Positions 8,583 through 17,647 of a stretch of 64,000 bases of DNA are shown here, piece by piece (within the stretch, counting starts at the first letter, position 1; each line of letters starts with the position of its first letter). The notes beneath the pieces were generated by a model. That model saw only the letters and a program-made list of their open reading frames with translations. It was not told where the DNA came from and ran no database searches. Source of the stretch: Burkholderiales bacterium (GTDB lineage Bacteria; Pseudomonadota; Gammaproteobacteria; Burkholderiales; Burkholderiaceae_C). The DNA lies in assembly GCA_016213205.1 (NCBI GenBank), contig JACRAZ010000097.1:16862-80861 (forward strand), given 5' to 3'. The position numbers and the translations under genes were made by a program.

Positions 8583-9384
8583 ACCCCCGCCCAGCGCGCG
8601 GCGCGAAACCCTGCTGGCGCTCACCGCCTCGGGCGACCTGGTGCGCTTCAAGGCCGGGGCGCCGCAGCAGCTGCTCGAACGCAAGCCGGTGCAGGGCCTG
8701 CCGCCCGGCGAAACCCTGCTGGGGCTGGACTTCCGGGTTGCGCGCGGCATGCTCTATGCGCTCGGCTCGCGTGGCCAGCTCTACACGCTGAACCCCGCCA
8801 CCGGCGTGCTCGCCCCGGTGGGCGTGCCGATCGCGCTGCCGTTGGTGGGCCAGCAGTTCGGTGTCGACGTGAACCCGGTGGCCGACCGCATCCGCATCGT
8901 CAGCGACCGGGGCCAGAACCTGCGCCTGCACCCGGACACCGGCGCCGTGGTCGACGCCGACCCGGCGCGCCCCGGCCCGCAGCCCGACCCCGACCTGCAC
9001 TACGCGGGCGACGACCCGCACGCCGGCCGCACGCCGCGCGTGGTGGCCGCCGCCTACACCTACCACCCGCGTGACGACAAGCTCAGCACCAACTACGTCA
9101 TCGACGCCGGCCTGGGCGCGCTGCTGATCCAGGGCTCGCTCGAAGGCACGCAGCCAGTGGTCTCGCCCAACACCGGCCGCCTGCGCACGGTGGGCGCGCT
9201 GGGCACCGGGCCGCTGCAGGACGCCTCGTTCGACATCGCCGATGTCGACAACGCCGCGCTCGCCGCGTTGCGCTTCGGCGGCCGCACGCGGCTGTACCGC
9301 ATCGACCTGGCCAGCGGCCAGGCCACGCTGCTGGGCACGGTGGGCAACGGCCAGCCGCTGCTGGGCCTGGCGATCGAGCCGTGA
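8422..9384 (+). CDS. DUF4394 lipoprotein; start uncertain
   Basis: The product resembles the DUF4394 family, a beta-propeller-like extracytoplasmic domain. Conserved features include FGVDVNPVADRIRIVSDRGQ, NLRLHP and NYVIDAGLGALLIQG. The domain follows a lipobox, LALAAC, whose cysteine codon is at 8566. The mature protein is about 270 residues and probably membrane-anchored. No ATG, GTG or TTG sits at the expected place for the signal peptide. The only canonical in-frame start before the lipobox is ATG 8422, deep inside mnmA and 48 codons from the cysteine; a CTG at 8530 would give an ideal length. It ends in a GTGA overlap with the cupredoxin gene. Confidence 0.65.
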   Translation: MAFACVSTRRNGPSRPASRPCSTTARSAWAAASSRGLTALASCLALAACSTLDEPPPSARRETLLALTASGDLVRFKAGAPQQLLERKPVQGLPPGETLLGLDFRVARGMLYALGSRGQLYTLNPATGVLAPVGVPIALPLVGQQFGVDVNPVADRIRIVSDRGQNLRLHPDTGAVVDADPARPGPQPDPDLHYAGDDPHAGRTPRVVAAAYTYHPRDDKLSTNYVIDAGLGALLIQGSLEGTQPVVSPNTGRLRTVGALGTGPLQDASFDIADVDNAALAALRFGGRTRLYRIDLASGQATLLGTVGNGQPLLGLAIEP

Positions 9385-10019
9385 GCCGCCCCGCCACCCC
9401 GGGCCCGCGCCGCCGGGCCGTGCTGCCGGCGCTGCTGCTGGCTGGCCTGGCCATCGCCGCGCCGGCCGCGCAGGCCGCCTCGCTGGAGGTGCTGGTGACC
9501 GATGCCGCCGGCAAGCCCCTGCCCGGCGCCGTGGTGTTCGCCGAATCGCCCGCCGCGCGGGCGGCGACCAAGCCGGCGGCGGGCGTTGAAATCGCGCAGC
9601 AGAGCCGCCAGTTCATCCCGCAGGTCAGCGTGGTGCCGGTGGGCACCGCGGTGAGTTTCCCGAACCGCGACACGGTGCGGCACCACGTCTACTCGTTCTC
9701 GGCGGCCAAGGCCTTCGAGATCAAGCTCTACGTGGGCACGCCGGCCAACCCGGTGCTGTTCGACAAACCCGGCATCGCGGTGCTGGGCTGCAACATCCAC
9801 GACCACATGGTGGCCTGGGTGGTGGTGGTCGAGACGCCCTACTTCGGCCGCACCGGCACCGATGGCCGGCTCACGCTGGCCCACCTGCCAGCCGGTGCCT
9901 ACAACCTGCGCGCCTGGCATGCCAGCCTGCCGGCCGGCGCGCCGGCCGTGGAGCAGCCCCGCGTGGTGGGCAGCGGTGCCGCGCAGGCCAGCGTGCAGCT
10001 CATGGGCGCGACGCCGTGA
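9381..10019 (+). CDS. Cupredoxin-like exported protein
   Basis: Exported 212-residue protein of the type often annotated as methylamine utilization protein. A signal peptide (LPALLLAGLAIAAPAAQA) precedes a cupredoxin-like fold. Type-1 copper ligands are visible: His in DTVRHHVYSF, then Cys, His and Met in GCNIHDHM. The name comes from remote similarity only; no methylamine dehydrogenase genes are present. The GTG start overlaps the upstream TGA by 4 bp, and its own stop overlaps the start of the GGDEF/EAL gene the same way. Translational coupling suggests the protein works with that receptor, perhaps as a periplasmic copper or redox sensor. That role is inference. Confidence 0.8.
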   Translation: MSRPATPGPRRRAVLPALLLAGLAIAAPAAQAASLEVLVTDAAGKPLPGAVVFAESPAARAATKPAAGVEIAQQSRQFIPQVSVVPVGTAVSFPNRDTVRHHVYSFSAAKAFEIKLYVGTPANPVLFDKPGIAVLGCNIHDHMVAWVVVVETPYFGRTGTDGRLTLAHLPAGAYNLRAWHASLPAGAPAVEQPRVVGSGAAQASVQLMGATP

Positions 10020-12391
10020 ACCTGCTGGTGCGCTGGCTGCGCTCGGATGCGTGGCGCTTGTCCAGCCGCATGGCGATCTCCTCGCTGCTGCTGCTGTTGC
10101 TGCTGCAGCTGGCGGCCTATGCCTTCATCCAGACCAGCATCGAGCGCAACGCGCGCCGCCAGCTGGCCGAGCAGCTGGCGGTGGGCGAGCGCATCTGGCA
10201 GCGCCTGCTCGAGCAGCGCGCGGCCAAGCTGAACCAGGGCGCCACCGTGCTGGCGGCCGACTACGCCTTCCGCGAGGCGGTGGGCACGCAGGACAACGCC
10301 ACCATCGTCTCGGCGCTGGGCAACCACGGTGCCCGCCTCCAGGCCTCGGTGGCCGCGCTGCTGGACACCGAGCTCCGGCTGGTGGCCACCGCCGAAGGGG
10401 CCGATGCCGACCTCGCGCCGGTGCTGGCCGCGCTGGCGCCGCAGCTCGCCCGCGGCGGCGGCGCGGTGGCCGTGCTGGGACAGCGCCCGCACCTGTTCGT
10501 GATGGTGCCGCTGCGCGCACCGCTGGTGGTGGGCCATGTGCTGATGGGCTTTGCGCTCGACCGCTCGCTGGTGGACGACATGCATGCCGTCAGCGGCCTC
10601 GATGCCACGCTGGTGCTGCGGCCGGCCAGGGGCCCGGCGCAGGCGCTGTTCAGCAGCCTGGCCTCGCCGGCTGCCGCCGCGGCACTGGCCAGGCCCCCGG
10701 CGGGCCCCGAACTGCACCTGGACGGCATGACGCACCGCGTGCACGACCTGCCGCTGGCCGCCGACAGCCGCCAGCAGCTCAGCGCGCGGCTCACCCGCTC
10801 GCTGGACCACGCGATCGCGCCCTACCGCAGCCTGCAGCTCACGCTCGCGGTGCTCACGCTGGTCGGCCTGGCGCTGTTCGGCCTGGGCAGCGTGTGGACG
10901 GCGCGCCGGGTGACCCAGCCGCTGCGCTCGCTGGCGCGCGCGGCCGAGCGCCTGGGCCGCGGCGACTACGACGCCCCGCTCGAGCACACCCAGCGGCGCG
11001 ACGAGATCGGCGAGCTGGCCAAGGCCTTCGACCACATGCGCGTGAACATCGGTGCCCAGCAGCGCGAGATCCGCCAGCTCGCCTACTGGGACCGCCTGAC
11101 CCAGCTGCCCAACCGGGTGCAGTTCCGCGACGCGGTGCGCTCCGCCATCACCCGCGCCGAGGCCGCGCCGGGCGACCGCACGCTGGCGCCGATCGCGGTG
11201 CTGATGCTCGACCTGGACCGCTTCAAGCTCGTGAACGACCAGCTCGGCTACCTGGGCGGCGACAGCCTGCTGCAGGGCGTGGCCACGCGGCTGCAGCAGG
11301 CGCTGCGCCAGGGCGACATGGTGGCGCGCCTGGGCGGCGACGAATTCGCGCTGCTGCTGCCCGGCGCCGACCGCGCGCTGGCCACCCAGGTGGCCGAGCG
11401 CGTGACGCATGCCTTCGAGCAGCCGCTCACTTTGGGTGATCAGGCGGTCGACCTGAGCGCGGGCATCGGCATCGCCTGCTGGCCCGACCACGCGGCCGAG
11501 GTGGATGCGCTGCTCAGCCGCGCCGAGGTGGCGATGTACGCGGCCAAGAGCCGGCTCGCCGGCGCCCAGGTGTACGACCCGCAGATCGACAGCGCCAGCG
11601 CCGCCAACCTCTCGCTGCTGGGCGAGCTGCGCCGCGCGCTGGAGCAGGGCGAGCTGCGCCTGTACCTGCAGCCCAAGGTGGCGCTGGCCAGCGGCCGCGC
11701 CACCGGCGCCGAGGCCCTGCTGCGCTGGCAGCACCCGCAGCGCGGCCTGGTGCCGCCGGTGCAGTTCATCCCCTTTGCCGAGCAGACCGGCTTCATCCGC
11801 AAGCTCACGCTGTGGGTGTTCGAGGAAACCGCGCGGCTGCAGCCCGCGCTCGCGCGGCTGGGCATCGAGCGCGTGTCGGTGAACCTGTCCACCCGCGACC
11901 TGCTCGACCCGGAGCTGCCCGACAAGCTCGACACCCTGCTGCGCCGCCACGCGGCCCGGGCCGAGGGCCTGTGCCTGGAGATCACCGAGAGCGCGATCAT
12001 GGACGACCCGCAGCGCGCCGAGGCCACGCTGAACCGCCTGGCCGAGCGCGGCTTCAAGCTCTCGATCGACGACTACGGCACCGGCTACTCCTCGCTGGCC
12101 TACCTGCAGCGCCTGCCGGTGGGCGAGCTGAAGATCGACAAGGCCTTCGTGATGGCGATGGAGAAGGAGGCCGGCGCCGCGACCATCGTGCGCTCGACGA
12201 TCGACCTCGCGCACAACCTGGGCCTCACGGTGGTGGCCGAGGGCGTGGAGGACGCGGCCATCCTCGACCACCTGAAACGCCTGCACTGCGACGACGCGCA
12301 GGGCTACCACCTCAGCAAGCCGCTGCCCGCGGCCGGGTTCGAGGCCTGGGTGGCGCGCTGGTCGGCCGACGTTGCGCCGCCGGCCGCGTGA
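10016..12391 (+). CDS. Membrane GGDEF/EAL cyclic-di-GMP enzyme
   Basis: 791-residue inner-membrane protein with a helix at about 20-42, a periplasmic dCache-like sensor (about 45-260), a second helix (about 268-290), HAMP (about 292-345), GGDEF (about 350-515) and EAL (about 535-785). The cyclase motif is intact, RLGGDEF near residue 440. The product-inhibition site RQGD lies five residues before it. The phosphodiesterase side keeps EALLRW, EITESAIMDD, DDYGTGYSS, KIDKAF and AEGVED, so both activities look possible. It is translationally coupled to the cupredoxin gene. It converges with the Bug gene, the stops being 4 bp apart with no visible terminator. Confidence 0.93.
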   Translation: MNLLVRWLRSDAWRLSSRMAISSLLLLLLLQLAAYAFIQTSIERNARRQLAEQLAVGERIWQRLLEQRAAKLNQGATVLAADYAFREAVGTQDNATIVSALGNHGARLQASVAALLDTELRLVATAEGADADLAPVLAALAPQLARGGGAVAVLGQRPHLFVMVPLRAPLVVGHVLMGFALDRSLVDDMHAVSGLDATLVLRPARGPAQALFSSLASPAAAAALARPPAGPELHLDGMTHRVHDLPLAADSRQQLSARLTRSLDHAIAPYRSLQLTLAVLTLVGLALFGLGSVWTARRVTQPLRSLARAAERLGRGDYDAPLEHTQRRDEIGELAKAFDHMRVNIGAQQREIRQLAYWDRLTQLPNRVQFRDAVRSAITRAEAAPGDRTLAPIAVLMLDLDRFKLVNDQLGYLGGDSLLQGVATRLQQALRQGDMVARLGGDEFALLLPGADRALATQVAERVTHAFEQPLTLGDQAVDLSAGIGIACWPDHAAEVDALLSRAEVAMYAAKSRLAGAQVYDPQIDSASAANLSLLGELRRALEQGELRLYLQPKVALASGRATGAEALLRWQHPQRGLVPPVQFIPFAEQTGFIRKLTLWVFEETARLQPALARLGIERVSVNLSTRDLLDPELPDKLDTLLRRHAARAEGLCLEITESAIMDDPQRAEATLNRLAERGFKLSIDDYGTGYSSLAYLQRLPVGELKIDKAFVMAMEKEAGAATIVRSTIDLAHNLGLTVVAEGVEDAAILDHLKRLHCDDAQGYHLSKPLPAAGFEAWVARWSADVAPPAA

Positions 12392-12395
12392 CCGA

Positions 12396-13412
12396 TCAGT
12401 CCACCTTGGCGCCGGAGGCCTTCACCACCTTGGCCCACTTCGCCGTCTCGGCGGCGATGAACTTCGCAAACTCCGCCGGCGTGTTGCCGCTGGGAATCGC
12501 GCCCTGCGCCTGCAGCCGCTCCTTCAGTGCCGGGCTGTTCAGGGCCTTCGCGGTTTCCTGCTGCAGGCGGCTCACCACGTCGGCCGGCGTGCCCGCCGGG
12601 GCCACCAGGCCGAACCAGGAGCTGGCCTCGTAGCCCTTGAGCTCCTTGCCACCGGCCTCTTCCACCGTGGGCAGCTCGGGCAGCGCGGCCGAGCGGCTGC
12701 CGCTGGTGACGGCCAGCGCCTTGAGCTTGCCGCTCTTGATGTGCGGCATCGCCGAGGGCAGGTTGTCGAACATCAGGTCCATGCTGCCGCCCATCAGGTC
12801 GATCAAGGCCGGGCCCGAGCCGCGGTAGGGCACGTGGACCACGAAGGTGCCGGTCATGCTCTTGAACAGCTCGCCGGCCAGGTGGATGGAGGTGCCGTTG
12901 CCCGAGCTGGCCATGTTGAACTTGCCCGGGTTGGCCTTGGCCACGCGGGTGAAATCGGCCACCGTGTGGATGCCGTACTTCTGCGCGAAGGCCGGGTTCA
13001 GCACCAGCACGTTGGGCACGCCGGCCACCAGCGTGACCGGGGCGAAGTCCTTCACGTGGTCGAAGGGCATCTTGGGGTACAGCGCGGCGTTGATCGCGTG
13101 CGTGCCCACGGTGCCCATCAGCAGCGTGTAGCCGTCCGGCGCCGACTTGGCCACGTCGGCCGCGCCGGTGTTGCCGCCACTGCCCGGCTTGTTGTCCACC
13201 ACGAAGGGCTGGCCGAAGGCCTTCTGCAGCTCGGGGGCCAGCGCGCGCGCCAGGATGTCGGTGGTGCCGCCAGCCGCAAACGGCACGACGATGCGCACCG
13301 GCTTGCTGGGCCAGGCCGTCTGCGCGCCGGCGGGGCCGCTGGCCAGGCCGGCCAGCGTGCCGAGGGTGGCGGCCAGCGCGGCGGCGGCCAGGTGTCGTCG
13401 TTGCGGGTTCAC
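12396..13412 (-). CDS. Bug-family tricarboxylate-binding protein
   Basis: Periplasmic solute receptor of the tripartite tricarboxylate transporter class, a family greatly expanded in Burkholderiales. It has 338 residues with a signal peptide ending near GPAGAQ. Typical motifs are WPSKPVRIVVPFAAGGTTDI, FVVDNKPGSGGNTGA, DGYTLLMGT and the VPYRGSGPALIDLMGG loop. No TctA/TctB membrane genes are nearby, as for most Bug proteins. The start is GTG 13412, with GGAG upstream. It overlaps the stop of the diguanylate cyclase gene by 4 bp, an unexpected coupling. The ligand is unknown. Confidence 0.92.
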   Translation of the reverse strand: MNPQRRHLAAAALAATLGTLAGLASGPAGAQTAWPSKPVRIVVPFAAGGTTDILARALAPELQKAFGQPFVVDNKPGSGGNTGAADVAKSAPDGYTLLMGTVGTHAINAALYPKMPFDHVKDFAPVTLVAGVPNVLVLNPAFAQKYGIHTVADFTRVAKANPGKFNMASSGNGTSIHLAGELFKSMTGTFVVHVPYRGSGPALIDLMGGSMDLMFDNLPSAMPHIKSGKLKALAVTSGSRSAALPELPTVEEAGGKELKGYEASSWFGLVAPAGTPADVVSRLQQETAKALNSPALKERLQAQGAIPSGNTPAEFAKFIAAETAKWAKVVKASGAKVD

Positions 13413-15355
13413 GGTTCTGTCTCCTGTGGGTGGGGTGATGCCGCGCCGCGCCAGGGGGGTGGCCCGGCATCGATGCGCAGTTGCACGCGGCCTTCCTGCC
13501 ACGCGCGGTCGAAATCGCCTTCCAGGCGGCGCAGGCCTTCGGCATCGGCCGCTTCGGCCCCTTCGATGCCCACTGCCCGGTTGCGCCCCTGGCTCTTCGC
13601 AGTGTAGAGCGCCATGTCCACCAGGTTCACCGCCTGCTCGGCGCTCAGCGTCACGCCATGCGGCGGCAGCGGGAACACGGCGTGGCCGATCGACACCGCC
13701 ACCGGCAGGGCCCCGCCGTCGGGCAGGGCCACCGGCGTGCCGGCCACGGCCTGCAGCAGGCGCTGCGCCAGCGCCTCGGCGGCCACCCGCTCGAGCCCGG
13801 CCGAGAACACCAGGAACTCCTCGCCCCCCCAGCGCGCCACCGTGTCCGCCTCGTGCACCACCGCCTGCACGCGCCGCGCCACCTCCACCAGCACCGCATC
13901 GCCGGCGCCATGGCCGTGCTGGTCGTTGATGTGCTTGAAGTGGTCGATGTCGATCATCAGCAGCGCGCCGCGGAAATCGGCCGCGCGCTGCCCCGCCTGC
14001 AGCACGGCCTGGAAGCAACGGCGGTTGGCCAGGCCGGTGAGCGCATCACGCTCGCTCTGCTCGCGCAGGCTGGCGTGGCGGCGCGCGAGCCGGCGGTTGC
14101 TTCGGCGCGCCCGCAGCAGCAACAGCAGCAGCAGGCCCAGCGCCAGCGCCAGCACGCCACCGCCCAGCGCCCACAGGCGCTGCGTCAGCGCCTGATTGGC
14201 CAGCTCGGCCGATTTCAGCGCGTTGTCGCGTTCGAGCTGCAGGATGTTGCGCTGCTGGGCTTCGCGGTCATAACGCGTTCGAAGAGCGGCCAGGACCGCT
14301 TCGCGCTCGGCGGCCTTGCGCTGCTGCGACAGCGCGCGCTCGCGGTGCACCAGCGCCAGCGCGGCCGCGAGCTGGCCCGCGTCGGCCAGGGCGTCGCCGT
14401 AGCTGCGCATCAGCGCCACCTGGGCGGCGGTGGCCCCTTCGGACGCCCATTCGGCCAGCAGGTCCTCGAACTCGTTGCGCGCCTGGGCGTGCTGGCCCAG
14501 CGCCGCGCGCGCGCGCAGCACCTGGCCGCGCAGGTCGCGCCCGAGCCGCGTGTCCTGCGCCGCACGGGCGGCCGTCAGGCCCAGCGTGGCCGCCTGCAGC
14601 GCCGCGCGGGCGTCGGCCGCGCGCAGCGCCAGCTCGGCCAGCTGGTGCCAGGCCAGGGCCTGCAGCTGGGGTGATCGGACCTGGCGCGCGGCGGCCAGCG
14701 CGCGTTCGAGCACGCGGCGCTGCAGGCCCGCTTCGCCGGAGGCGCCGGCCAACGCGGCATCCACCAGCAGCAGCCGCGTGCTGAGCCGCGCATCCGGCAC
14801 CCCGCCGGCCAGGTGCTGCGCCCGCGCCAGGTGCCGGCGGGCCCCGTCGGCATCCTGCTGGGCCCGGGCCAGCAAGGCGAGTTCGGTCTCGCCGAAGGCC
14901 TGGCGCCAGGGGTCGTTGCCGGCCCGCGCGAGCTCCAATGCCGCCCGCGCGTGGCCCCGCGCGTGGTCCGGCTCGCCGGCCTCGCGCGCGGCCGCGGCCA
15001 GCAGCAGTTGCAGGCGCCAGCGCCGGCGGTATTCGCAGTCGGGTGCGGCGCCGCCGCTGCCCGCGCAGTGCGCCTCCAGCGCCGCCAGCGCGGCCTGCGC
15101 GGCATCGGCCCCGTCCGGGCCGCCAGCGGCCGGGGCCTGCACGGCCTGCTGGTACAGCGCCAGCGCGGCCGCAGGCGCCGGCGCCCCGGTGGCCGCGGCA
15201 CTGGCGCCCGCCGGGGCGGCGGACAGCACGGCATCGATTTCGTCGTCTTCCGGCAGCACGGTGTGCTGTGCGTGCACCGCCGCCGCGCCCGCGAGCAGCA
15301 GCCAGGCCAGCCCGCATCGGGCCCGGTGCCGCCACGGCTGGCGGGGCGGGTTCAC
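13409..15355 (-). CDS. TPR-GGDEF diguanylate cyclase
   Basis: 648-residue protein with an N-terminal signal peptide (ending near AAVHAQ) and an alpha-helical Ala-rich tetratricopeptide-like region (about 50-380) predicted to be periplasmic. A membrane helix (about 400-420) leads to a cytoplasmic GGDEF domain. The active motif is WGGEEF. The tetrapeptide five residues before it is HEAD rather than RxxD, so the inhibitory arginine is missing and feedback control may be lost. The GTG start at 15355 overlaps the stop of the paralogous upstream gene by 4 bp. Its own stop overlaps the Bug start. Confidence 0.88.
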   Translation of the reverse strand: MNPPRQPWRHRARCGLAWLLLAGAAAVHAQHTVLPEDDEIDAVLSAAPAGASAAATGAPAPAAALALYQQAVQAPAAGGPDGADAAQAALAALEAHCAGSGGAAPDCEYRRRWRLQLLLAAAAREAGEPDHARGHARAALELARAGNDPWRQAFGETELALLARAQQDADGARRHLARAQHLAGGVPDARLSTRLLLVDAALAGASGEAGLQRRVLERALAAARQVRSPQLQALAWHQLAELALRAADARAALQAATLGLTAARAAQDTRLGRDLRGQVLRARAALGQHAQARNEFEDLLAEWASEGATAAQVALMRSYGDALADAGQLAAALALVHRERALSQQRKAAEREAVLAALRTRYDREAQQRNILQLERDNALKSAELANQALTQRLWALGGGVLALALGLLLLLLLRARRSNRRLARRHASLREQSERDALTGLANRRCFQAVLQAGQRAADFRGALLMIDIDHFKHINDQHGHGAGDAVLVEVARRVQAVVHEADTVARWGGEEFLVFSAGLERVAAEALAQRLLQAVAGTPVALPDGGALPVAVSIGHAVFPLPPHGVTLSAEQAVNLVDMALYTAKSQGRNRAVGIEGAEAADAEGLRRLEGDFDRAWQEGRVQLRIDAGPPPWRGAASPHPQETEP

Positions 15356-17502
15356 GCCACCGCCTCCGGCCGGGCCGGCGGCGCCGGCCCGCGCAGCGGG
15401 GTGAGCTTCACGCGGCCGTCGCTCCAGGCGGCCTCGAGCCCGCGGCTGATCAGCACCAGCTCCTGCTCGGTGTGCGCATGCAGCAGGCGCACGCCATAGG
15501 CGAGGTTGCGGCCATGGGCCTTGGCCAGGTAGAGCGCGGTGTCCACCAGGTCGATCGCCTGCGGCCAGCCCACCGCCAGCCGGGTGGGCTCGGTGGGGAA
15601 GCTGGCATAACCGATCGAGGCGCTGACCTGCACCTCGGCCCCGGCCCGGCTCAGCCGGATCGGCGTGCCCCCCACGGCCACCAGCAGGCGCTGGGCCAGG
15701 GCCTGCAGCTGGTCCTGGGTGAGTTCGTGGGCCACGACGAGGAACTCCTCCCCGCCCCAGCGCACCACCAGGTCCTCGGCGCGCAGCGCTGCCTGCAGCC
15801 GGCGCGCCACCTCCACCAGCACCTGGTCGCCCACCGCATGGCCATGGCGGTCGTTCACCTGCTTGAAATGGTCCAGGTCCACCAGCAGCAGCGCGCCCTC
15901 GAAGGCCTCCGGCCCGGCCGCGTCACCGGATGTCCAGGGCTGCATCAGGCGCTGCAGGAAGCGGCGGTTGGGCAGCTGGGTCAGCGGGTCGCGTTCGCTC
16001 TGCGTCTTCAGCAGCGCATTGCCCTCGTGCAGCGCGCGCCCGGCCTGGCGCAGGCGCAGCAGCCACATGCCGATCAGTGCGAGCACCAACCCCCCGGCTG
16101 CCGCACCGGCCAGCCACAGCCGTTCACGCAATGCGCTGTTGAGCAGCTGCGCCTGCTTGAGCTGGTTTTCCGATTGCAGCAGCGCCAGCTCGCGCTGGCG
16201 GCGCTCGTTGTCGAAGGATTCCTGCAGCTCGAGGATGGCCTGCTGCTGGTCGCGGCGGAACGCTTCGTCGCCGATCTGGCGCTGGCGGCGGTAGGCCTGC
16301 AAGGCTTCGGCCTGGTAGCCCGCGCGCTCGAGGTAGCCGCCCAGTTCTTCCAGCGCCGTGGCCAGGTTGCCCAGCGCGCCATTGCGCTCGTCGATGGCCA
16401 TCGACTCGCGCACGTAGGCCAGGCCCTGATCACGCTCGCGCAGCGAAATCAGCGCCAGGCCCACATTGGTGAGCGCGACCGACAGCGCGCTGGTGTCGGC
16501 CAGCTCGCGGGCCATCGGCAGGGCTTGGCGCGCGAGCTGCAGCGCGGTGCCGAACTGGCCTGCGCGCAGGTAGTGGTCGGCCAGGTTGGCGATTGCCAGC
16601 ACCTCGTCGCCCCGGGCCTGGGCCTGCCGCGCGAGGTCGATCGCCTGGTGCAGCGCGCGCAGTTCGCCATCGGCGTCGCCCGCCGCGCCGAGCAGGATGG
16701 ATTCGGTGGTCCACACCCGTGATTCGGTGAGCGCATCCCCCGCCGCGCGGGCCAGCGCCAGCGCCTCGCGGTTGAGCGTGCGCGCGGGGTCGAGCTGGCC
16801 GGCCAGTGTCAGCGTGTTGGCCAGGTTGTGGCGCGCCTCGGCGCGGCGCCAGGGTGTGCCGGTCGCATCGGTCAGCGCGATCAGCTGCTGGCGGGTGCGC
16901 ACCGCGTCGTCGAAGCGGCCGCTGTCTTCCTGCGCGCTGGCCACCAGGCGCAGCAGGCGGATGCGCAGCATGGGGCCTTCGTCCGCGGGCAGCTGCGCCA
17001 GGGCCTGCAAGGCGAGCCGCTCGCCCCGGCGCAGCGGCCCGCGCCGCAGCGCCAGCTCGGCGCGCACCAGGCCGGCCGCCACCTGGGCCAGCGCGCGGGT
17101 GGCCGATGCGGCGTCCAGCTCGCGCAGCGTGAGCTCGGCAGCCTCCGCATCGTCGTGCCGGGCCTGCAGGGCGCCGCGCAGGGCCAGCGCCAGCAGGCGT
17201 TGCGGGTCGGTCGCGGCCAGTTGCGGCAGCAGCGTGTCCAGTTGCTGCAGCGCCTGTTTCGGCTGGCCCCGGGACAGCCGTTCCAGCGCCAGCAAGGCAT
17301 CGTCCGGGCGCGCCGGGTGCGGGCGCGACGCCACCGACGCGGCGGCGCGGGAGGTCGCCGTGCCGGCTGCGTCGGCTGCGTCGGCTGCAGTCCGGGTGCT
17401 CGCCAGGGTGGGGCCGGCCTGGCCCAGCAGCAGGGCCAGGGCGGCAAGCCCCTGCGCGCCGCGGCGGCGCAGCCGGCTCTCGCGGCAGGAATTCCGCTTC
17501 AT
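15352..17502 (-). CDS. TPR-GGDEF diguanylate cyclase, paralogue
   Basis: 716-residue paralogue of the following gene with the same plan: signal peptide, long TPR-like sensor region (about 70-440), a membrane helix near 500-520 and GGDEF. The TPR part has classical repeats around LANTLTLAGQLDPARTLNRE and LADHYLRAGQFGTALQLARQ. The active site is WGGEEF, and RAED five residues before it preserves the inhibitory site. The two adjacent cyclases thus share architecture but differ in feedback potential. The ATG at 17502 is used. It is probably the first gene of an operon of two cyclases and the Bug gene. Confidence 0.88.
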   Translation of the reverse strand: MKRNSCRESRLRRRGAQGLAALALLLGQAGPTLASTRTAADAADAAGTATSRAAASVASRPHPARPDDALLALERLSRGQPKQALQQLDTLLPQLAATDPQRLLALALRGALQARHDDAEAAELTLRELDAASATRALAQVAAGLVRAELALRRGPLRRGERLALQALAQLPADEGPMLRIRLLRLVASAQEDSGRFDDAVRTRQQLIALTDATGTPWRRAEARHNLANTLTLAGQLDPARTLNREALALARAAGDALTESRVWTTESILLGAAGDADGELRALHQAIDLARQAQARGDEVLAIANLADHYLRAGQFGTALQLARQALPMARELADTSALSVALTNVGLALISLRERDQGLAYVRESMAIDERNGALGNLATALEELGGYLERAGYQAEALQAYRRQRQIGDEAFRRDQQQAILELQESFDNERRQRELALLQSENQLKQAQLLNSALRERLWLAGAAAGGLVLALIGMWLLRLRQAGRALHEGNALLKTQSERDPLTQLPNRRFLQRLMQPWTSGDAAGPEAFEGALLLVDLDHFKQVNDRHGHAVGDQVLVEVARRLQAALRAEDLVVRWGGEEFLVVAHELTQDQLQALAQRLLVAVGGTPIRLSRAGAEVQVSASIGYASFPTEPTRLAVGWPQAIDLVDTALYLAKAHGRNLAYGVRLLHAHTEQELVLISRGLEAAWSDGRVKLTPLRGPAPPARPEAVA

Positions 17503-17647
17503 GGCCTGCAGCAGACGGGGCCGGCGCGCATGCCCCGCAGTGTACGAAGGCAGCCGTCGGATGGGGCCTCTACTCCGGCGTGTTTGCGGGTCAATTGCCC
17601 GCGTCTGGCGGGTCCGCCGCGCCGGCCGCCGGCGGCGCTGGCGCGCC

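Noticed and set aside
9381..10019. True methylamine utilisation gene
   Set aside because: The name would rest on remote similarity. No methylamine dehydrogenase or maturation genes are present, and the copper-ligand pattern supports only a cupredoxin.
9899..12310. An 803-codon minus-strand frame opposite the GGDEF/EAL gene
   Set aside because: Shadow of a gene with intact GGDEF and EAL motifs. The product is Gln/Arg/Ala-rich.
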